From assembly GCA_016200485.1 (NCBI GenBank), contig JACQEP010000012.1, positions 1-64,000 of the forward strand: a stretch of DNA of 64,000 nucleotides. Reading direction: 5' to 3'. Shown piece after piece: positions 8,076 through 18,386 of the stretch. Position 1 is the first letter of the stretch; each line of letters begins with the position of its first letter. Under the pieces are notes generated by a model that did not search any database, had not been told where the DNA came from, and saw only the letters and a list, made by a program, of their open reading frames with translations. Made by a program: the position numbers and the translations under genes. Source of the DNA: Gammaproteobacteria bacterium (GTDB taxonomy: Bacteria > Pseudomonadota > Gammaproteobacteria > Tenderiales > Tenderiaceae).

Positions 8076-9686
8076 TCAATCAATCGGCTGAATCGATTCT
8101 TTTACCACCTGTGCATTAAACGTTTCGCGAATGCGCTGCACATTGGGATCGTCCGCAATCGCATTAACTGCCGACTGCTGCCGGTCACTCGCCTGCCGCT
8201 GCTGCATCAAGGCCGGTGTTTCCTGTGCCAGCTCGCCCACTGTCATCACCAGCCGGCTATCCTGCCCAAACAGTTTTTGCAACGCTTCCTGCAACCGTTG
8301 TTCCTGCGCCTTGCTACGTAATGAAACGTGTTGTGGTGACAACATCAGACGAAAAGTGTTGCCTTCACGCCCTGTCATCACGCAATTGGACGCCAGTTGC
8401 AGCAACATGCCCTGCAAACCCAGTTTGACTATCAATTCCGGCCACGACTCATTACCGGTCATTGTAACCGTGGTCGGCACGGGCGCTGTTTTGAGTGCAG
8501 GTGCGGCGGCAGGTACGGGTCGGACAGGACTCGGCGATGCAGAAACTGCAGCAGGCTTTGCCGCAGGTGCGGTCCGCGCCCCAGCCACCGGCATCACCTT
8601 CAAATCCAGTGGCCGGAACAACAACATGCGCAGAACAATCATCTCAAAACCGCCGCGCATTTCGGGCGCAAAAGGTAGATCGCGGCGGCCATTCAACCCA
8701 ATCTGATAATACAGTTGCACATCTTCAGGACTGATAGCCTTAGCCAAATTGGCCGGGATTTCATGATCAGTGGCATGATCCAACGCTTGCGGCACGGCCT
8801 GCAACAAGGCAATACGATGCAATTGCGACAGCAATTCTGCCAGCACAGTGGAAAAATCCACGCCCTGCTGCGCAAGATTATCAACGACCTGCAACAATGA
8901 ATTACCATCTTGATCAGCCAAGCATTGCAGCATGCGATAGACGTAACTGCGATCAATGGTGCCAAGCATGACCCGCACTTCATTCTCACCCAGTTTGCCG
9001 CCGCCATAGCCAATCGCCTGATCAAGCAAACTCAAGGCATCACGCATACTGCCGTCAGCCGCTGCGGCGATCTGGCGAATCGCGCCTGCTTCCGCCGGCA
9101 CGGCTTCTTGTGCCAAGACATATTCCAAATGACCGGCAATCAACTCCGGCGACATACGCCGCAAACTGAATTGCAGACAACGCGAGAGAATGGTGGCGGG
9201 TAATTTCTGCGGGTCGGTGGTCGCCAACAGAAATTTCACATGCGGCGGCGGTTCTTCCAGCGTTTTGAGCAGCGCATTGAAGCTGTGCGTCGAGAGCATG
9301 TGCACTTCGTCGATGAGGTAGACCTTGTAGCGACCACGCGTCGGCGAATATTGCACGTTCTCAAGCAACTCGCGGGTGTCTTCCACCTTGGTGCGCGAGG
9401 CGGCATCGACCTCGATCAAATCGATAAACCGGCCTTCGTCGATCTCGCGACATGCGCTGCACTGGCCGCAGGGATTGGCGCTCACCCCTTTTTCACAGTT
9501 GAGTGATTTGGCGAAGATGCGCGCCACTGTAGTCTTGCCGACACCACGGGTGCCGGTGAACAGATAGGCGTGGTGCAGCCGATCGTTGTCGAGGGCGTTG
9601 ATCAAGGCCCGCAGCACATGCTCCTGGCCGACCATGGTACCGAAACTGCGCGGCCGCCATTTGCGGGCCAGAACCTGATAGCTCAT
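8076..9686 (-). CDS. dnaX: DNA polymerase III subunits gamma/tau
   Basis: AAA+ clamp-loader ATPase. The N-terminal region shows Walker A GTRGVGKTT near residue 45, a zinc site C.....CGQCSAC around residues 64-79, Walker B LIDEVHML near 126 and SRC sensor motif. A Pro/Ala-rich linker (about 370-405) precedes the C-terminal polymerase-contact region. At 536 residues tau is shorter than in E. coli. I found no A AAA AAG type slippery site, so a separate frameshift-made gamma is not supported. ATG 9686 is conserved (MSYQVLARKWRP). Confidence 0.96.
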   Translation of the reverse strand: MSYQVLARKWRPRSFGTMVGQEHVLRALINALDNDRLHHAYLFTGTRGVGKTTVARIFAKSLNCEKGVSANPCGQCSACREIDEGRFIDLIEVDAASRTKVEDTRELLENVQYSPTRGRYKVYLIDEVHMLSTHSFNALLKTLEEPPPHVKFLLATTDPQKLPATILSRCLQFSLRRMSPELIAGHLEYVLAQEAVPAEAGAIRQIAAAADGSMRDALSLLDQAIGYGGGKLGENEVRVMLGTIDRSYVYRMLQCLADQDGNSLLQVVDNLAQQGVDFSTVLAELLSQLHRIALLQAVPQALDHATDHEIPANLAKAISPEDVQLYYQIGLNGRRDLPFAPEMRGGFEMIVLRMLLFRPLDLKVMPVAGARTAPAAKPAAVSASPSPVRPVPAAAPALKTAPVPTTVTMTGNESWPELIVKLGLQGMLLQLASNCVMTGREGNTFRLMLSPQHVSLRSKAQEQRLQEALQKLFGQDSRLVMTVGELAQETPALMQQRQASDRQQSAVNAIADDPNVQRIRETFNAQVVKESIQPID

Positions 9687-9752
9687 GGGTGATTTACTGC
9701 GAATATGAGTAATGGCATAGGGTTGGATTCTAACCCAAAACGACCCTTAAAT

Positions 9753-9870
9753 GGGTGGCGACCCACGCCCGCCATACCCCGGCACACGAGTCCACTACTA
9801 CCGTTGCTCCCTTCCGGGCCTGGCGGGGTTTGCAGTGTATCGTTGCGAAGTGACCGACGTGAGCCACCAT
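9753..9870 (-). ncRNA. ffs: 4.5S RNA, bacterial signal recognition particle RNA
   Basis: The minus strand carries the universal SRP domain IV sequence CAGGCCCGGAAGGGAGCA with the GGAA tetraloop at about 9805-9822. The flanks pair into the long hairpin: GGTGGC at the 5' side (near 9868) with GTCGCCACC at the 3' side (near 9754), and AACCCCGCC with the GGGGTATGGCGGG strand. About 115 nt, the short bacterial form. It sits just upstream of dnaX, the conserved location. A TATACT -10-like box lies about 10 bases further upstream (about 9888), which would give a short 5' precursor. Confidence 0.93.
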
Positions 9871-9951
9871 AACGTGAAGGGGTGGTAGTATAACGAATCG
9901 GGCCCCGGCTGGCGAATATGGCTTATCTGAAAACTGCCCGCTGGGCATGAT

Positions 9952-9970
9952 AATTCATGAATCGCCCCTT
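9952..9970. repeat. half copy of the CGATTCATGAATCGCCCC palindrome family
   Basis: AATTCATGAATCGCCCCTT matches the right half of the palindromes at 55538-55569 and 58363-58390. The left half is missing or diverged. It lies between ffs and the rlmJ stop; nothing else is seen in this spacer apart from the putative ffs promoter. Confidence 0.5.
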
Positions 9971-10014
9971 GTGGTCGTTAGCAGATGCCTCGAGCACTTA
10001 ATCAGCGCATTTAT

Positions 10015-10866
10015 TCAGGCGGAGTCGGCGGTCCCTGCCAACCACTCCAGCCGGTAACGACCGGAACCGGTCTGGGCCAGGCAATCGGTCAACCACGGCA
10101 GGACAGCCGCCATCTGCTCCTCGAACTGCCAGGGTGGGTTGACCACGATCATACCGCTGCCGGTCATGCCCTCGGCGCCGTCGGGGACCACACACTGCTC
10201 CACCACCACGGCTCGCTCGACCCCGCTCCGCCCTACGTCGGCCCAGAGCTTTTCCACCACCCGCCGCTGCAAGACGGGATACCAGATGACGTAAGTACCG
10301 GTGCCAAAGCGGCGATAGCCTTCCTGCATGGCATTCACCACCGTTCGAAAGTCAGTCTTGATCTCATAGGAAGGATCGAAGAGCACCAGGCCGCGCCGTT
10401 CCTTGGGCGGCAATTGCGCCTTGATCGCATGGAAACCGTCTTCAAAAGCAACTTTAACCTGCGGGTCATCCTCAAATTCTACCCGTAGCGCTTCTACATC
10501 ACGGGGGTGCAATTCACACAGCCACATCCGATCCTGGGCGCGGAAGAAATGGCGCACCACTCGCGGTGATCCCGGATAATGAAGCAATTCGCCATCTGGG
10601 TTCATCGCTCGCACGACATCAAGATATGGCTGCAACGCCGCTGGTAAATCTGGGCGCGACCAGATCCGGCCGATCCCCTGCCGCCACTCTCCGGTCTTTT
10701 CCGCCGCCATGCTCGCCAGGTCATAACTGCCGACTCCGGCATGCGTGTCGAGGTAAAAAAACGGCTTGTCCTTCCGCGTCAACGACCGTGCCAACACCAC
10801 CATTACCGTGTGTTTGAGCACATCGGCAAAGTTTCCGGCGTGATAGGCATGACGATAACTTAACAA
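10015..10866 (-). CDS. rlmJ: 23S rRNA (adenine2030-N6)-methyltransferase
   Basis: SAM-dependent methyltransferase modifying A2030 of 23S rRNA. The start MLSYRHAYHAGNFADVLKH and the catalytic NPPW motif (VVNPPW, about residue 245) are diagnostic. DTHAGVGSYDL is the SAM-binding motif I. The start codon is TTG (10864-10866), immediately after the terC TGA stop and preceded by GGAGAGGA; homology at residue 1 supports this non-ATG start. Length 283 is normal. Likely translationally coupled with the TerC-like gene. Confidence 0.94.
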   Translation of the reverse strand: MLSYRHAYHAGNFADVLKHTVMVVLARSLTRKDKPFFYLDTHAGVGSYDLASMAAEKTGEWRQGIGRIWSRPDLPAALQPYLDVVRAMNPDGELLHYPGSPRVVRHFFRAQDRMWLCELHPRDVEALRVEFEDDPQVKVAFEDGFHAIKAQLPPKERRGLVLFDPSYEIKTDFRTVVNAMQEGYRRFGTGTYVIWYPVLQRRVVEKLWADVGRSGVERAVVVEQCVVPDGAEGMTGSGMIVVNPPWQFEEQMAAVLPWLTDCLAQTGSGRYRLEWLAGTADSA

Positions 10867-11616
10867 TCAGTGATCCTCTCCCTGGAGCTGTTTATGCAAC
10901 TTCACCGGCGCGGCGCGCCTGGCGCGCATGCGGATATTGAGCAACTCCACCGCCACCGAGAAGGCCATAGCGAAATAGACATAACCCTTCGGCACATGGA
11001 AATCCAGCGACTCGGCAACCAGCACTGTGCCGACCATGGTGAGGAAACTCAGCGCCAGCATCTTGATTGAGGGATGACGATCGACAAATTCGCCGATCGG
11101 TTTGGCGGCGAACATCATGATGCCCACCGAGGCGATAATCGCCAGGATCATGACCATCACCTGATCGACCAGACCCACCGCGGTGATGACTGAATCGAGC
11201 GAAAAGACAATATCAATAATCGCAATCTGCGCCAGAATCGACCTCAAACTCACGCCTCTGCCTGCCTTCTGTTCCTCTTCCGCATTCTCCAGACTGTGGT
11301 GAATCTCGTTGGCACTCTTCCATAACAGGAACAGACCTCCGCCAAACAGAATAAGATCACGCCCCGAAACCTCCTGATCAAAAACGGTAAACAGCGCGTC
11401 CTTGAGCCCCATCACCCAGGCCAGAGACAGCAATAGCAAAATACGCGTGCCCATCGCCAGCGACAGCCCCAAACGTCTGGCCAGATCGCGCTGCTCGGGC
11501 GGAAGGCGGCCGACCAGAATCGAAATGAAGATGATATTGTCGATGCCGAGGACGATTTCCAGTGCGGTCAACGTAAAGAAAGCAACCCAAGCTTGCGGAT
11601 CAGCCATCCATTCCAT
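10867..11616 (-). CDS. TerC-family integral membrane protein
   Basis: A 249-residue membrane protein of the TerC/YgdQ type, possibly a metal (Mn) exporter or tellurite-resistance relative. Motifs EIVLGIDNIIFI near residue 20 and DIVFSLDSVITAVG near 135 are the paired acidic intramembrane signatures of the family. Seven or so hydrophobic segments are visible. A basic C-terminal tail follows. Substrate is not determinable from sequence. It abuts rlmJ. Confidence 0.9.
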   Translation of the reverse strand: MEWMADPQAWVAFFTLTALEIVLGIDNIIFISILVGRLPPEQRDLARRLGLSLAMGTRILLLLSLAWVMGLKDALFTVFDQEVSGRDLILFGGGLFLLWKSANEIHHSLENAEEEQKAGRGVSLRSILAQIAIIDIVFSLDSVITAVGLVDQVMVMILAIIASVGIMMFAAKPIGEFVDRHPSIKMLALSFLTMVGTVLVAESLDFHVPKGYVYFAMAFSVAVELLNIRMRARRAAPVKLHKQLQGEDH

Positions 11617-11853
11617 AATAAATTTTCTCTCTCACATCCAATGACGGGGGGAATCAAATAGACAAACGTGCGTATGATACCCCAAGTCACCGCCACCCAG
11701 CCGCGCCTATAAATCGAAATTTCAACAGCTCTCTAACATCATGAATATGATGACAATAATTTGACTTCCCAATACCTTAATTAACCCGAAACTGATACGA
11801 GGCTGATCAATTCTCCTACAATGAAACCAATAACCTATTAATAAGGAACAGCG

Positions 11854-12774
11854 ATGTACGATTACCTCACCCTCTTTGCAGGCATCGTGTGTGCCGGTAT
11901 CGGTGGCGAGCTATTTGTGCGCGGCAGTGTTGGCCTTGCTCACTGGGTCCGTGTTTCCCCGGGCATCATTGGCGCCACCGTTGCCGCCTTCGCCACGTCC
12001 AGCCCCGAACTGGCTGTCGCCATCAGTTCTGCCATTGCCCACAAACCACAAATTTCCATGGGCGACGCGCTCGGCAGCAATGTCGTCAATGTAGCGCTGA
12101 TTCTTGCTATCGCGCTTCTAATTTCGGGCATTCAATGTCCTCACAGCAGCATTAAACGTGATTTCCCGATGGCGCTGTTTGCTCCCGCGATCACTGCCGC
12201 CTTGCTCATTGATGGCCAACTCTCACGCCTGGATGGTTTTTTATTGCTGTGCATTTTCATTGTCTGGCTGATCGCCACCATTATTGAAGCGCGCCGTCAA
12301 CGCAGTGTCACAGATAAAGTATTGGGAGAAATGAAAGGCTGGCGTTCAATTCTGCTCTCAATCGCAGGCTTGATTCTGCTGATCAGCGCTGGCCGCTTGA
12401 TTGTGACTGGTGCTGTCGGCATTGCCACCGCCTATGGCATCAAGGAGTTCGTCATTGGCGCGACCATTGTAGCGGTTGGCACCTCGGTACCTGAACTGGC
12501 GACAGCCATCATCTCGAAATTACGGGGGCATGACGAAGTAGGACTTGGCACCATCCTCGGTAGCAATATTTTCAACGGACTATTTATTATCTCTGTCGCC
12601 GCCTTGATATATCCCATCGCCGTTGATACTCGCCGGGTGATGGCAACACTGCTCATCGGACTTGTCGCCGTAATTCTCACATACCCCTCGCGAAGTGGCT
12701 TGGTGGAGCCGCGTCGGGCGGCATTTCTATTAGCGCTATACGCTGTGTATCTTGTCACTATCTTGCAAAGATAA
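11854..12774 (+). CDS. calcium/sodium antiporter (CaCA family, YrbG-like)
   Basis: Inner membrane cation exchanger with two inverted halves. Each half has the alpha-repeat signature: ATSSPELAVA plus GDALGSNVVNVALI in the N half, and GTSVPELATA plus GTILGSNIFNGLFI in the C half. About ten hydrophobic segments, length 306 (family about 320). ATG 11854 is preceded by TAAGGAAC. It is monocistronic with a 237-bp AT-rich upstream region. Ion specificity (Ca2+ versus other) is inferred from family. Confidence 0.92.
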   Translation: MYDYLTLFAGIVCAGIGGELFVRGSVGLAHWVRVSPGIIGATVAAFATSSPELAVAISSAIAHKPQISMGDALGSNVVNVALILAIALLISGIQCPHSSIKRDFPMALFAPAITAALLIDGQLSRLDGFLLLCIFIVWLIATIIEARRQRSVTDKVLGEMKGWRSILLSIAGLILLISAGRLIVTGAVGIATAYGIKEFVIGATIVAVGTSVPELATAIISKLRGHDEVGLGTILGSNIFNGLFIISVAALIYPIAVDTRRVMATLLIGLVAVILTYPSRSGLVEPRRAAFLLALYAVYLVTILQR

Positions 12775-13083
12775 AACGATGACGATGAAATCGACGCCAC
12801 GCCAACCAAGAGCGCCATATATCATGACAACGTGACTCGGTATATGATAAAGTCCATTCACAATCTTTTATAAAAATACTACTAATCAGCGTAAATCAAC
12901 TAATACTTTCTATTGATCACAATGCTGATTGTTAAGTATTAATCACTAGTAATAAGTAAATCTTATTACTTTTAACGACCCAATGTACGCATTAATTCTT
13001 ATCGAGAAAAGGCTGGCTATCCCGATAAATGTAGCAAATAACCTACATCATTAATGGCAATAGAATTTAATAACGGTCAAATA

Positions 13084-13473
13084 ATGGCGCACATTTTAAT
13101 TGTTGATGACGATCCTGCAATACTCGCACTACTAAGCGAGGCGTTGCTATTGGATGGATACAAGGTCATTACCGCCACTAACGGCCACGAAGCCAAAGAG
13201 CTTTGTCATCATGACATCGGCCTAATCATTACTGATCTTGTAATGCCGGAACAAAATGGCTTAGACCTGATTATGGATATAACCAGAAAGTATCCAAACA
13301 TACCAATAATTGCCATTTCCGGCGGCGGTGGAATTAAATCGAATTTTTTTGATTACCTTTCCGTCGCGAAACTCATTGGCGCAACGCATACCTTTGAAAA
13401 ACCATTTCGCATATGCGACCTAAAATATAAAATAAAAGAATTCTCCTCTCTTTCAACATTCACACAAATATAA
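13084..13473 (+). CDS. single-domain response regulator
   Basis: A receiver-only protein with the acidic pocket (VDDD), phospho-acceptor Asp (IITDLVMP, near residue 52) and the lysine in FEKPF. The switch residue region reads AISGGGG, as in many stand-alone receivers. I prefer ATG 13084 (MAHILIVDDD) over the upstream ATG 13054; neither has a strong ribosome binding site. First of three consecutive plus-strand two-component genes in a stretch that is visibly AT-richer than its surroundings. It has no output domain, so it probably acts in a phosphorelay or by protein contact. Confidence 0.85.
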   Translation: MAHILIVDDDPAILALLSEALLLDGYKVITATNGHEAKELCHHDIGLIITDLVMPEQNGLDLIMDITRKYPNIPIIAISGGGGIKSNFFDYLSVAKLIGATHTFEKPFRICDLKYKIKEFSSLSTFTQI

Positions 13474-13629
13474 AATATTGATCTAGAAAAATGATTATTG
13501 AAAAAATCAACAGATCAGACCGATATACATAAACCATTAAGCATTATCTTATCATGAAGCGTTCTGACCTATACCTCGAAGCCCGGACACATAGGTCTCA
13601 CCCTACCGCGAAGCCATCGGCTTAATAAT

Positions 13630-14244
13630 ATGGACAGAGAATCAGAAATCCGTTACGAACAAATTATCTACATCATTGACGATGATGAAAGCGTAAGAAA
13701 TCTAATACACGATCTCATGCTCTCCGTTGGCATGAGCGCACGCAAGTTTTCATCGGCTGCGGAGTTTATTTCATGCCTGGATCATGAAATCAGGGGCTGT
13801 CTAATTGCGGACATCCAAATGGCCGGAATGACAGGCCTTCAACTCCAGGATCACTTAATAAAGCTAGGAGTCTCAATACCCATCATTTTCGTAACCGGTC
13901 ACGGTGATATTAGCACAGCCGTCCGCGCCATCAAGGCGGGCGCTTCTGGTTTTCTGGAAAAACCATTTGATAACAACACACTCCTCGAAATGGTAAATAC
14001 GGCGTTAATGGAAAATATCCATCATCTTAAAAAAATCGAATCGACCATTGAAATAAAGAAATTCTACCAAGACCTCACGAAAAGAGAGCAGGATGTGTTA
14101 AATCTAATACTAAACGGAAAATCCAGCAAAAAAATAGCTAAAGACTTAGCCATCAGCCACAGGACAGTCGAAGTCCACAGATATAGAATTTTCAGAAAAC
14201 TTAACGTCAACACGATTACACAGCTACTTCATATTTTCAAATAG
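13630..14244 (+). CDS. FixJ/TodT-type response regulator with LuxR HTH
   Basis: Residues 10-130 form a receiver (IDDDES, IADIQMAG with the phospho-Asp, VTGHGD, FLEKPFD). Residues 145-204 form a LuxR-type helix-turn-helix (LTKREQDVLNLIL.GKSSKKIAK, SHRTVEVHR). The receiver features VTGHGDI and MTGL are characteristic of the FixJ group. Transcription activator; targets unknown. Codon use is AT-rich like its neighbours. The adjacent receiver-kinase is a plausible partner. Confidence 0.9.
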   Translation: MDRESEIRYEQIIYIIDDDESVRNLIHDLMLSVGMSARKFSSAAEFISCLDHEIRGCLIADIQMAGMTGLQLQDHLIKLGVSIPIIFVTGHGDISTAVRAIKAGASGFLEKPFDNNTLLEMVNTALMENIHHLKKIESTIEIKKFYQDLTKREQDVLNLILNGKSSKKIAKDLAISHRTVEVHRYRIFRKLNVNTITQLLHIFK

Positions 14245-14296
14245 CTAAATTAAGCTGCAACATCGATCAACAAAAATCAGACACCTGATATCCACG

Positions 14297-15499
14297 ATGA
14301 TGATAATAAATAACAATAATAGACCGACTGTTATAGTGGCTGATGACGATGAAGACATGCTATCGATCACGAAAGCACTACTGGAACGTGATGGATACCA
14401 AGTGTATTGCACAACGAATGGCGTTGATGCCATCAGGCTATGTGGCGACTTTCATCCTGATGCACTTATAATAGACGCAATAATGCCTATCATGGATGGG
14501 TTCGAGGCGGTTGCTGTCATCGCAAATAAATTTCGTGAAAAGAAATTCCCGATTCTCATGGTTACCAACCTTGATGATAAACAATCAATCGAACTTGCGT
14601 ACAAAGCTGGCGCCAGCGATTTCATACCAAAGCCAGTGCATTGGACCGTCCTACTCCATCGATTACGGCAGCTAATCAACACTTATCAAAACGAAAGGGC
14701 GCTTGATAAAGAGCGCCAAAATGCGCTCGAGAACAGGATCGCTCATGAGAATCAACTCATGAATGCGCACAAAATGGAGGCCATTGGCAGACTTGCAGGC
14801 GGAATAGCACATGACTTCAACAATATACTTACCGCCGTCATCGGCTATGCTGATCTATCAATACATTCAGCAAAGAAACACGCCGACAATGATCTACTGA
14901 GGTATCTCGGTGAAATCTCAATTGCCAGCGAGCGCGCTCGCCGCCTTATTAAGAAAATTTTAACATATAGCCGAAACCAGCAGGACGACAACCCTATACT
15001 TGTAAATCCGATCCAAGTTGCACATGAAGTAATCTCATTGATAAAATCCATCCTTCCAAGCAGCATCCATATCGATGTCAAACACAGAGATGATCCGCTA
15101 CATATCAAAATTGATCCTGTCCAATTACATCAACTGTTGATGAACCTGTGCGTTAATGCAAAAGACGCCATGAATGGTAAGGGCCTACTCTCCATATCAA
15201 TAGACTGCGTTACCTTAGATAAAGCCCAATGCGACTCCTGCCACCAAAATTATAACGGCCATTATGTGGTCATCGCGGTCTCGGATACTGGCAGTGGCAT
15301 TCCGAAAGAAATTATTGAAAAGATATTTGAGCCATTTTTCACTACCAAGCCCATTGGCGAAGGCAGCGGCATGGGATTATCGGTGGTTCACGGCATTGTC
15401 CACAAGCATGATGGCCATATTCATGTAAGATCAACCCAGGGTGAAGGCTCTACCTTCAAAGTTTTTTTTCCATCCACACCAGAAGCCCCTAATTACTAA
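14297..15499 (+). CDS. receiver-linked soluble histidine kinase
   Basis: An N-terminal receiver (residues 12-130; ADDDED, IIDAIMP, PKPVHW) is joined by a coiled linker to HisKA with the phospho-His in [11 protein letters not shown] (about 170-175), then HATPase_c (N box [11 protein letters not shown]1 DTGSGIP, F box, G2 [11 protein letters not shown]). No membrane segment or other sensory domain, so input presumably comes by phosphotransfer to the receiver. Ends 11 bp inside the convergent mechanosensitive channel gene. Kinases with HDFNN around the His commonly pair with FixJ-type regulators, such as the gene just upstream. Confidence 0.9.
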   Translation: MMIINNNNRPTVIVADDDEDMLSITKALLERDGYQVYCTTNGVDAIRLCGDFHPDALIIDAIMPIMDGFEAVAVIANKFREKKFPILMVTNLDDKQSIELAYKAGASDFIPKPVHWTVLLHRLRQLINTYQNERALDKERQNALENRIAHENQLMNAHKMEAIGRLAGGIAHDFNNILTAVIGYADLSIHSAKKHADNDLLRYLGEISIASERARRLIKKILTYSRNQQDDNPILVNPIQVAHEVISLIKSILPSSIHIDVKHRDDPLHIKIDPVQLHQLLMNLCVNAKDAMNGKGLLSISIDCVTLDKAQCDSCHQNYNGHYVVIAVSDTGSGIPKEIIEKIFEPFFTTKPIGEGSGMGLSVVHGIVHKHDGHIHVRSTQGEGSTFKVFFPSTPEAPNY

Positions 15500-17177
15500 G
15501 CCTCTCTATTGAATCATCCCGCCCTGCAATATGCACTTGTAACTGGTCAAATGGAATCACCCAATTGTAGGAATTCGCTGCCTCCACTGCTAAACGCCGC
15601 AGCCAGCGACGCAGCTGCAGGTAATGCTTGGCGGCTCCCGCCTCATAATCTGCTGTAATGACAAAATCCAAAGATGAAGCGCCAGCTTCAGAAAATTCGA
15701 CACTCAACTTCCGTAACATATCTCTACTAGCATGTTGACCTAGTTGCACGGAGATATATTTTTCCAATTTGTCACGAATCTCACTGATCACCAGCGCCTG
15801 GTGTTGGTAATCTACTCCAAATTTCACAGTAATAGAAAAACCATCCTGACTTAAGTTGTGAGGCGCCAGATCAAGAAATGCCATCACTGGAAATGTTTTC
15901 ACTGCACCCGCAACCCGCACTTGTACAATTTCTGGCGTTTGTAACGTTACCTGACCAAAACTACCGTCATTCAGCAGCACAAAATCATTTTCTCGGGTTG
16001 GAAACCAGAGTTCATTTTCATCATAACGCCGCGAGGTATACTGCCCAAGCAAGCGAACTGGCAATACCAACCGTCCGCCACGTAAAGCCGGATTTACCAA
16101 GGTTGAAGCAATGCGCAATGATTGCACCTTCCAGGGTAAACCGTTGTAAATGATACGTTCTCCTTCTTTTACCGATCCGATGTTAAGCATCAACTTAACT
16201 TCAGTAATATACGCCGGCAATGAACGCTGCAAGGTCAGCGCCAGTCCCACTAACACTAACATCAGCAAGCCGAGAAGTATCCAATCGCCTCTCGCATACA
16301 GCACTGCCATTGCAGCGAACAGCGCCAATATCGTGCCAATCATCACCAGAACTAAATTCACCGCCCGTGTGAAGAACGCGGGATAGCGGCCCCGACGCAT
16401 CAGCGATTGGGCGTAGAGCCGGTTGACCTGCCACAACAGGCCATAAACAGCACCTGCCGCCGCCAATGCCAACAGCAAATTAACCAAGCGCCCGCTCAGC
16501 AGTTCCTTTAAAGCTTCACGCGCCTTGAATTCAGCCGAAGCATCCGGTGCCAACAGCTCCTGCAACTCAAAATTAACCAAATCAAGACGACCTTTAACAT
16601 CGTCTCGCCGCTTTTGCCAGCGTGACTCAAGATCTGAAAATGCATCCTTCAATTGCGACGAAGGCGCGCCAGAACGATACACCGCGACGCTCTTTAACGC
16701 CGATTCGGCGGCTTGTAACCGCTGGGAATAATAGGCCTGTTCACCACGCAGCCGTTCAATCTTTCTTGGTCGCTCAGTCACACGGCGTAATTCGATAACA
16801 ATCGGTTCAAAGACCGACTGCAACTCCTCGCGCCAATCAAATTTTTTCTGGTCGGTTTGGGGTTCAAATAACTGCAAGTCCACGCCGCCGGTTGCCCACA
16901 TCTCCCAGGCAATCTGCAATGACATGACTTCCTGTGTAATACGTTCCACCTCGGCTGAGTACCTGGCCCGCTCGCTGTCTATTGAAGCCGCTGCCAAACG
17001 TTTGCGGGCGTCATCCAAATCCTGCTGCGAGCCATGAATGGCATGCACCAGGGTCTCGAAATTCTGCCAAGCCTCGGGCCGTACAGGTTGTGGTCCCTGC
17101 TCTGTCTGAGCCCAAACCATCGAAACGCTAAAAAATGATAGGCACGCTATTACAAGCAGTTGTCTTATAAATGTCAT
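15489..17177 (-). CDS. MscS-family mechanosensitive ion channel protein
   Basis: Has a signal peptide (MTFIRQLLVIACLSFFSVSMVWAQ), a helical periplasmic region (about 25-215), three or so membrane helices (about 220-325), then an MscS-type beta domain and C-terminal alpha/beta domain (VKFGVDYQHQALVISEIRD). The pore helix region is diverged from E. coli MscS. I chose ATG 17177, preceded by GGGGAG, over an upstream start lacking a signal sequence. It overlaps the convergent kinase gene by 11 bp. It follows cheB on the same strand with about a 110-bp gap and may be co-transcribed. Confidence 0.82.
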   Translation of the reverse strand: MTFIRQLLVIACLSFFSVSMVWAQTEQGPQPVRPEAWQNFETLVHAIHGSQQDLDDARKRLAAASIDSERARYSAEVERITQEVMSLQIAWEMWATGGVDLQLFEPQTDQKKFDWREELQSVFEPIVIELRRVTERPRKIERLRGEQAYYSQRLQAAESALKSVAVYRSGAPSSQLKDAFSDLESRWQKRRDDVKGRLDLVNFELQELLAPDASAEFKAREALKELLSGRLVNLLLALAAAGAVYGLLWQVNRLYAQSLMRRGRYPAFFTRAVNLVLVMIGTILALFAAMAVLYARGDWILLGLLMLVLVGLALTLQRSLPAYITEVKLMLNIGSVKEGERIIYNGLPWKVQSLRIASTLVNPALRGGRLVLPVRLLGQYTSRRYDENELWFPTRENDFVLLNDGSFGQVTLQTPEIVQVRVAGAVKTFPVMAFLDLAPHNLSQDGFSITVKFGVDYQHQALVISEIRDKLEKYISVQLGQHASRDMLRKLSVEFSEAGASSLDFVITADYEAGAAKHYLQLRRWLRRLAVEAANSYNWVIPFDQLQVHIAGRDDSIERLSN

Positions 17178-17288
17178 TGCTCCCCCTCTATCCCAATAGC
17201 AACCCACTACACACACATACTAGCGGGTTAGCGGGCTTAAGGTCTATTCCGGGATATCGGAATTAGACGTAATAAAGCGAATAAAAAA

Positions 17289-18365
17289 TCACACTTTTCT
17301 GCCACGTCCAAACTGCACAATCTCTGCAGTGATTGTGGTCAGCGAGACAGACCGTTCCACAGCGCCCATTTTGACTGCTTCTTTCGGCATGCCATAGACT
17401 ACACATGTTTCCTCATCCTGACCGAGTGTTACGGCGTTGGCATCGCGCATTTCCTTGAGTCCACGTGCCCCATCATCACCCATGCCGGTCATGATGATGC
17501 CCAGTGCGTTTTTCCCGGCATATTTGGCCACCGAACGAAACAATACATCCACAGATGGGCGATGGCGATTGACCAGTGGGCCGTCAATGACCTCGACCTT
17601 GTACTGGGCGCCACTTAATTTGAGTAACATGTGTTTCCCTCCGGGGGCGATCAATGCACGCCCTGGAATAACACGATCGCCGTTCACGGCCTCTTTGACC
17701 TCAATCTGGCATATGCTATTTAGCCGTTCGGCAAATGACGCGGTAAATTTTTCCGGCATATGCTGCACAATGACGATCCCTGGACAAACACGTGGCAACG
17801 CGCTCAACACCACCTCCAGCGACTGAGTTCCACCTGTGGACGTACCGATGGCCACAACGCAATCCGTTGTCTCGCTCATCGCCACGCTGACGGCGGGAAT
17901 AATGGCATCCGCACTCAATTTCTTGGACACTACAGGAGAGACAGCGGATTTCAGATTCTTGATATTCACCTGGACGGCGGCCTTGACAGCATATACTAAA
18001 TCTTCCGAACTATCCTCCAGAAAACGCTTCAGATTCATCTTCGGCTTGGTGACAACACTCACCGCACCGGCCTCAAGCGCCTGCATCGACGTTACGCTAC
18101 CCTTCTCGGTAAGCGTGGAGCAAATCACCACCGGAGTCGGCCGCTCGGCCATGATCTTTTTCAAAAAGCTGATGCCGTCCATGCGCGGCATTTCGACATC
18201 CAGCACAATCACATCTGGCCAATTACCGACCATCTTCTGCATGGCAAATAAGGGATCGGAGGCGACACCAATCACGTCGATTTGCGGATCATGACTGAGT
18301 ACTTCTTGCAGTACCTGGCGTACCACAGCTGAATCGTCGACAACCAGTACCTTGATCTTAGGCAC
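17289..18365 (-). CDS. cheB: chemotaxis-type protein-glutamate methylesterase/deamidase
   Basis: Removes methyl groups from chemoreceptors when phosphorylated by CheA. Residues 1-120 are a receiver ([17 protein letters not shown] with phospho-Asp, KP). Residues about 160-355 are the esterase with GTSTGG (catalytic Ser), QHMPEKFT (His) and [11 protein letters not shown] (Asp). I prefer GTG 18365 because GGGGGTGA lies just upstream; GTG 18374 is the alternative. Last gene of the che cluster, 21 bp after cheD. Confidence 0.94.
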   Translation of the reverse strand: MPKIKVLVVDDSAVVRQVLQEVLSHDPQIDVIGVASDPLFAMQKMVGNWPDVIVLDVEMPRMDGISFLKKIMAERPTPVVICSTLTEKGSVTSMQALEAGAVSVVTKPKMNLKRFLEDSSEDLVYAVKAAVQVNIKNLKSAVSPVVSKKLSADAIIPAVSVAMSETTDCVVAIGTSTGGTQSLEVVLSALPRVCPGIVIVQHMPEKFTASFAERLNSICQIEVKEAVNGDRVIPGRALIAPGGKHMLLKLSGAQYKVEVIDGPLVNRHRPSVDVLFRSVAKYAGKNALGIIMTGMGDDGARGLKEMRDANAVTLGQDEETCVVYGMPKEAVKMGAVERSVSLTTITAEIVQFGRGRKV

Positions 18366-18386
18366 GAATATCACCCCCGTTAATCA

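Noticed and set aside
8400-8620. programmed frameshift site in dnaX producing gamma
   Set aside because: No A-AAA-AAG or similar run was found in the coding strand of the linker region.
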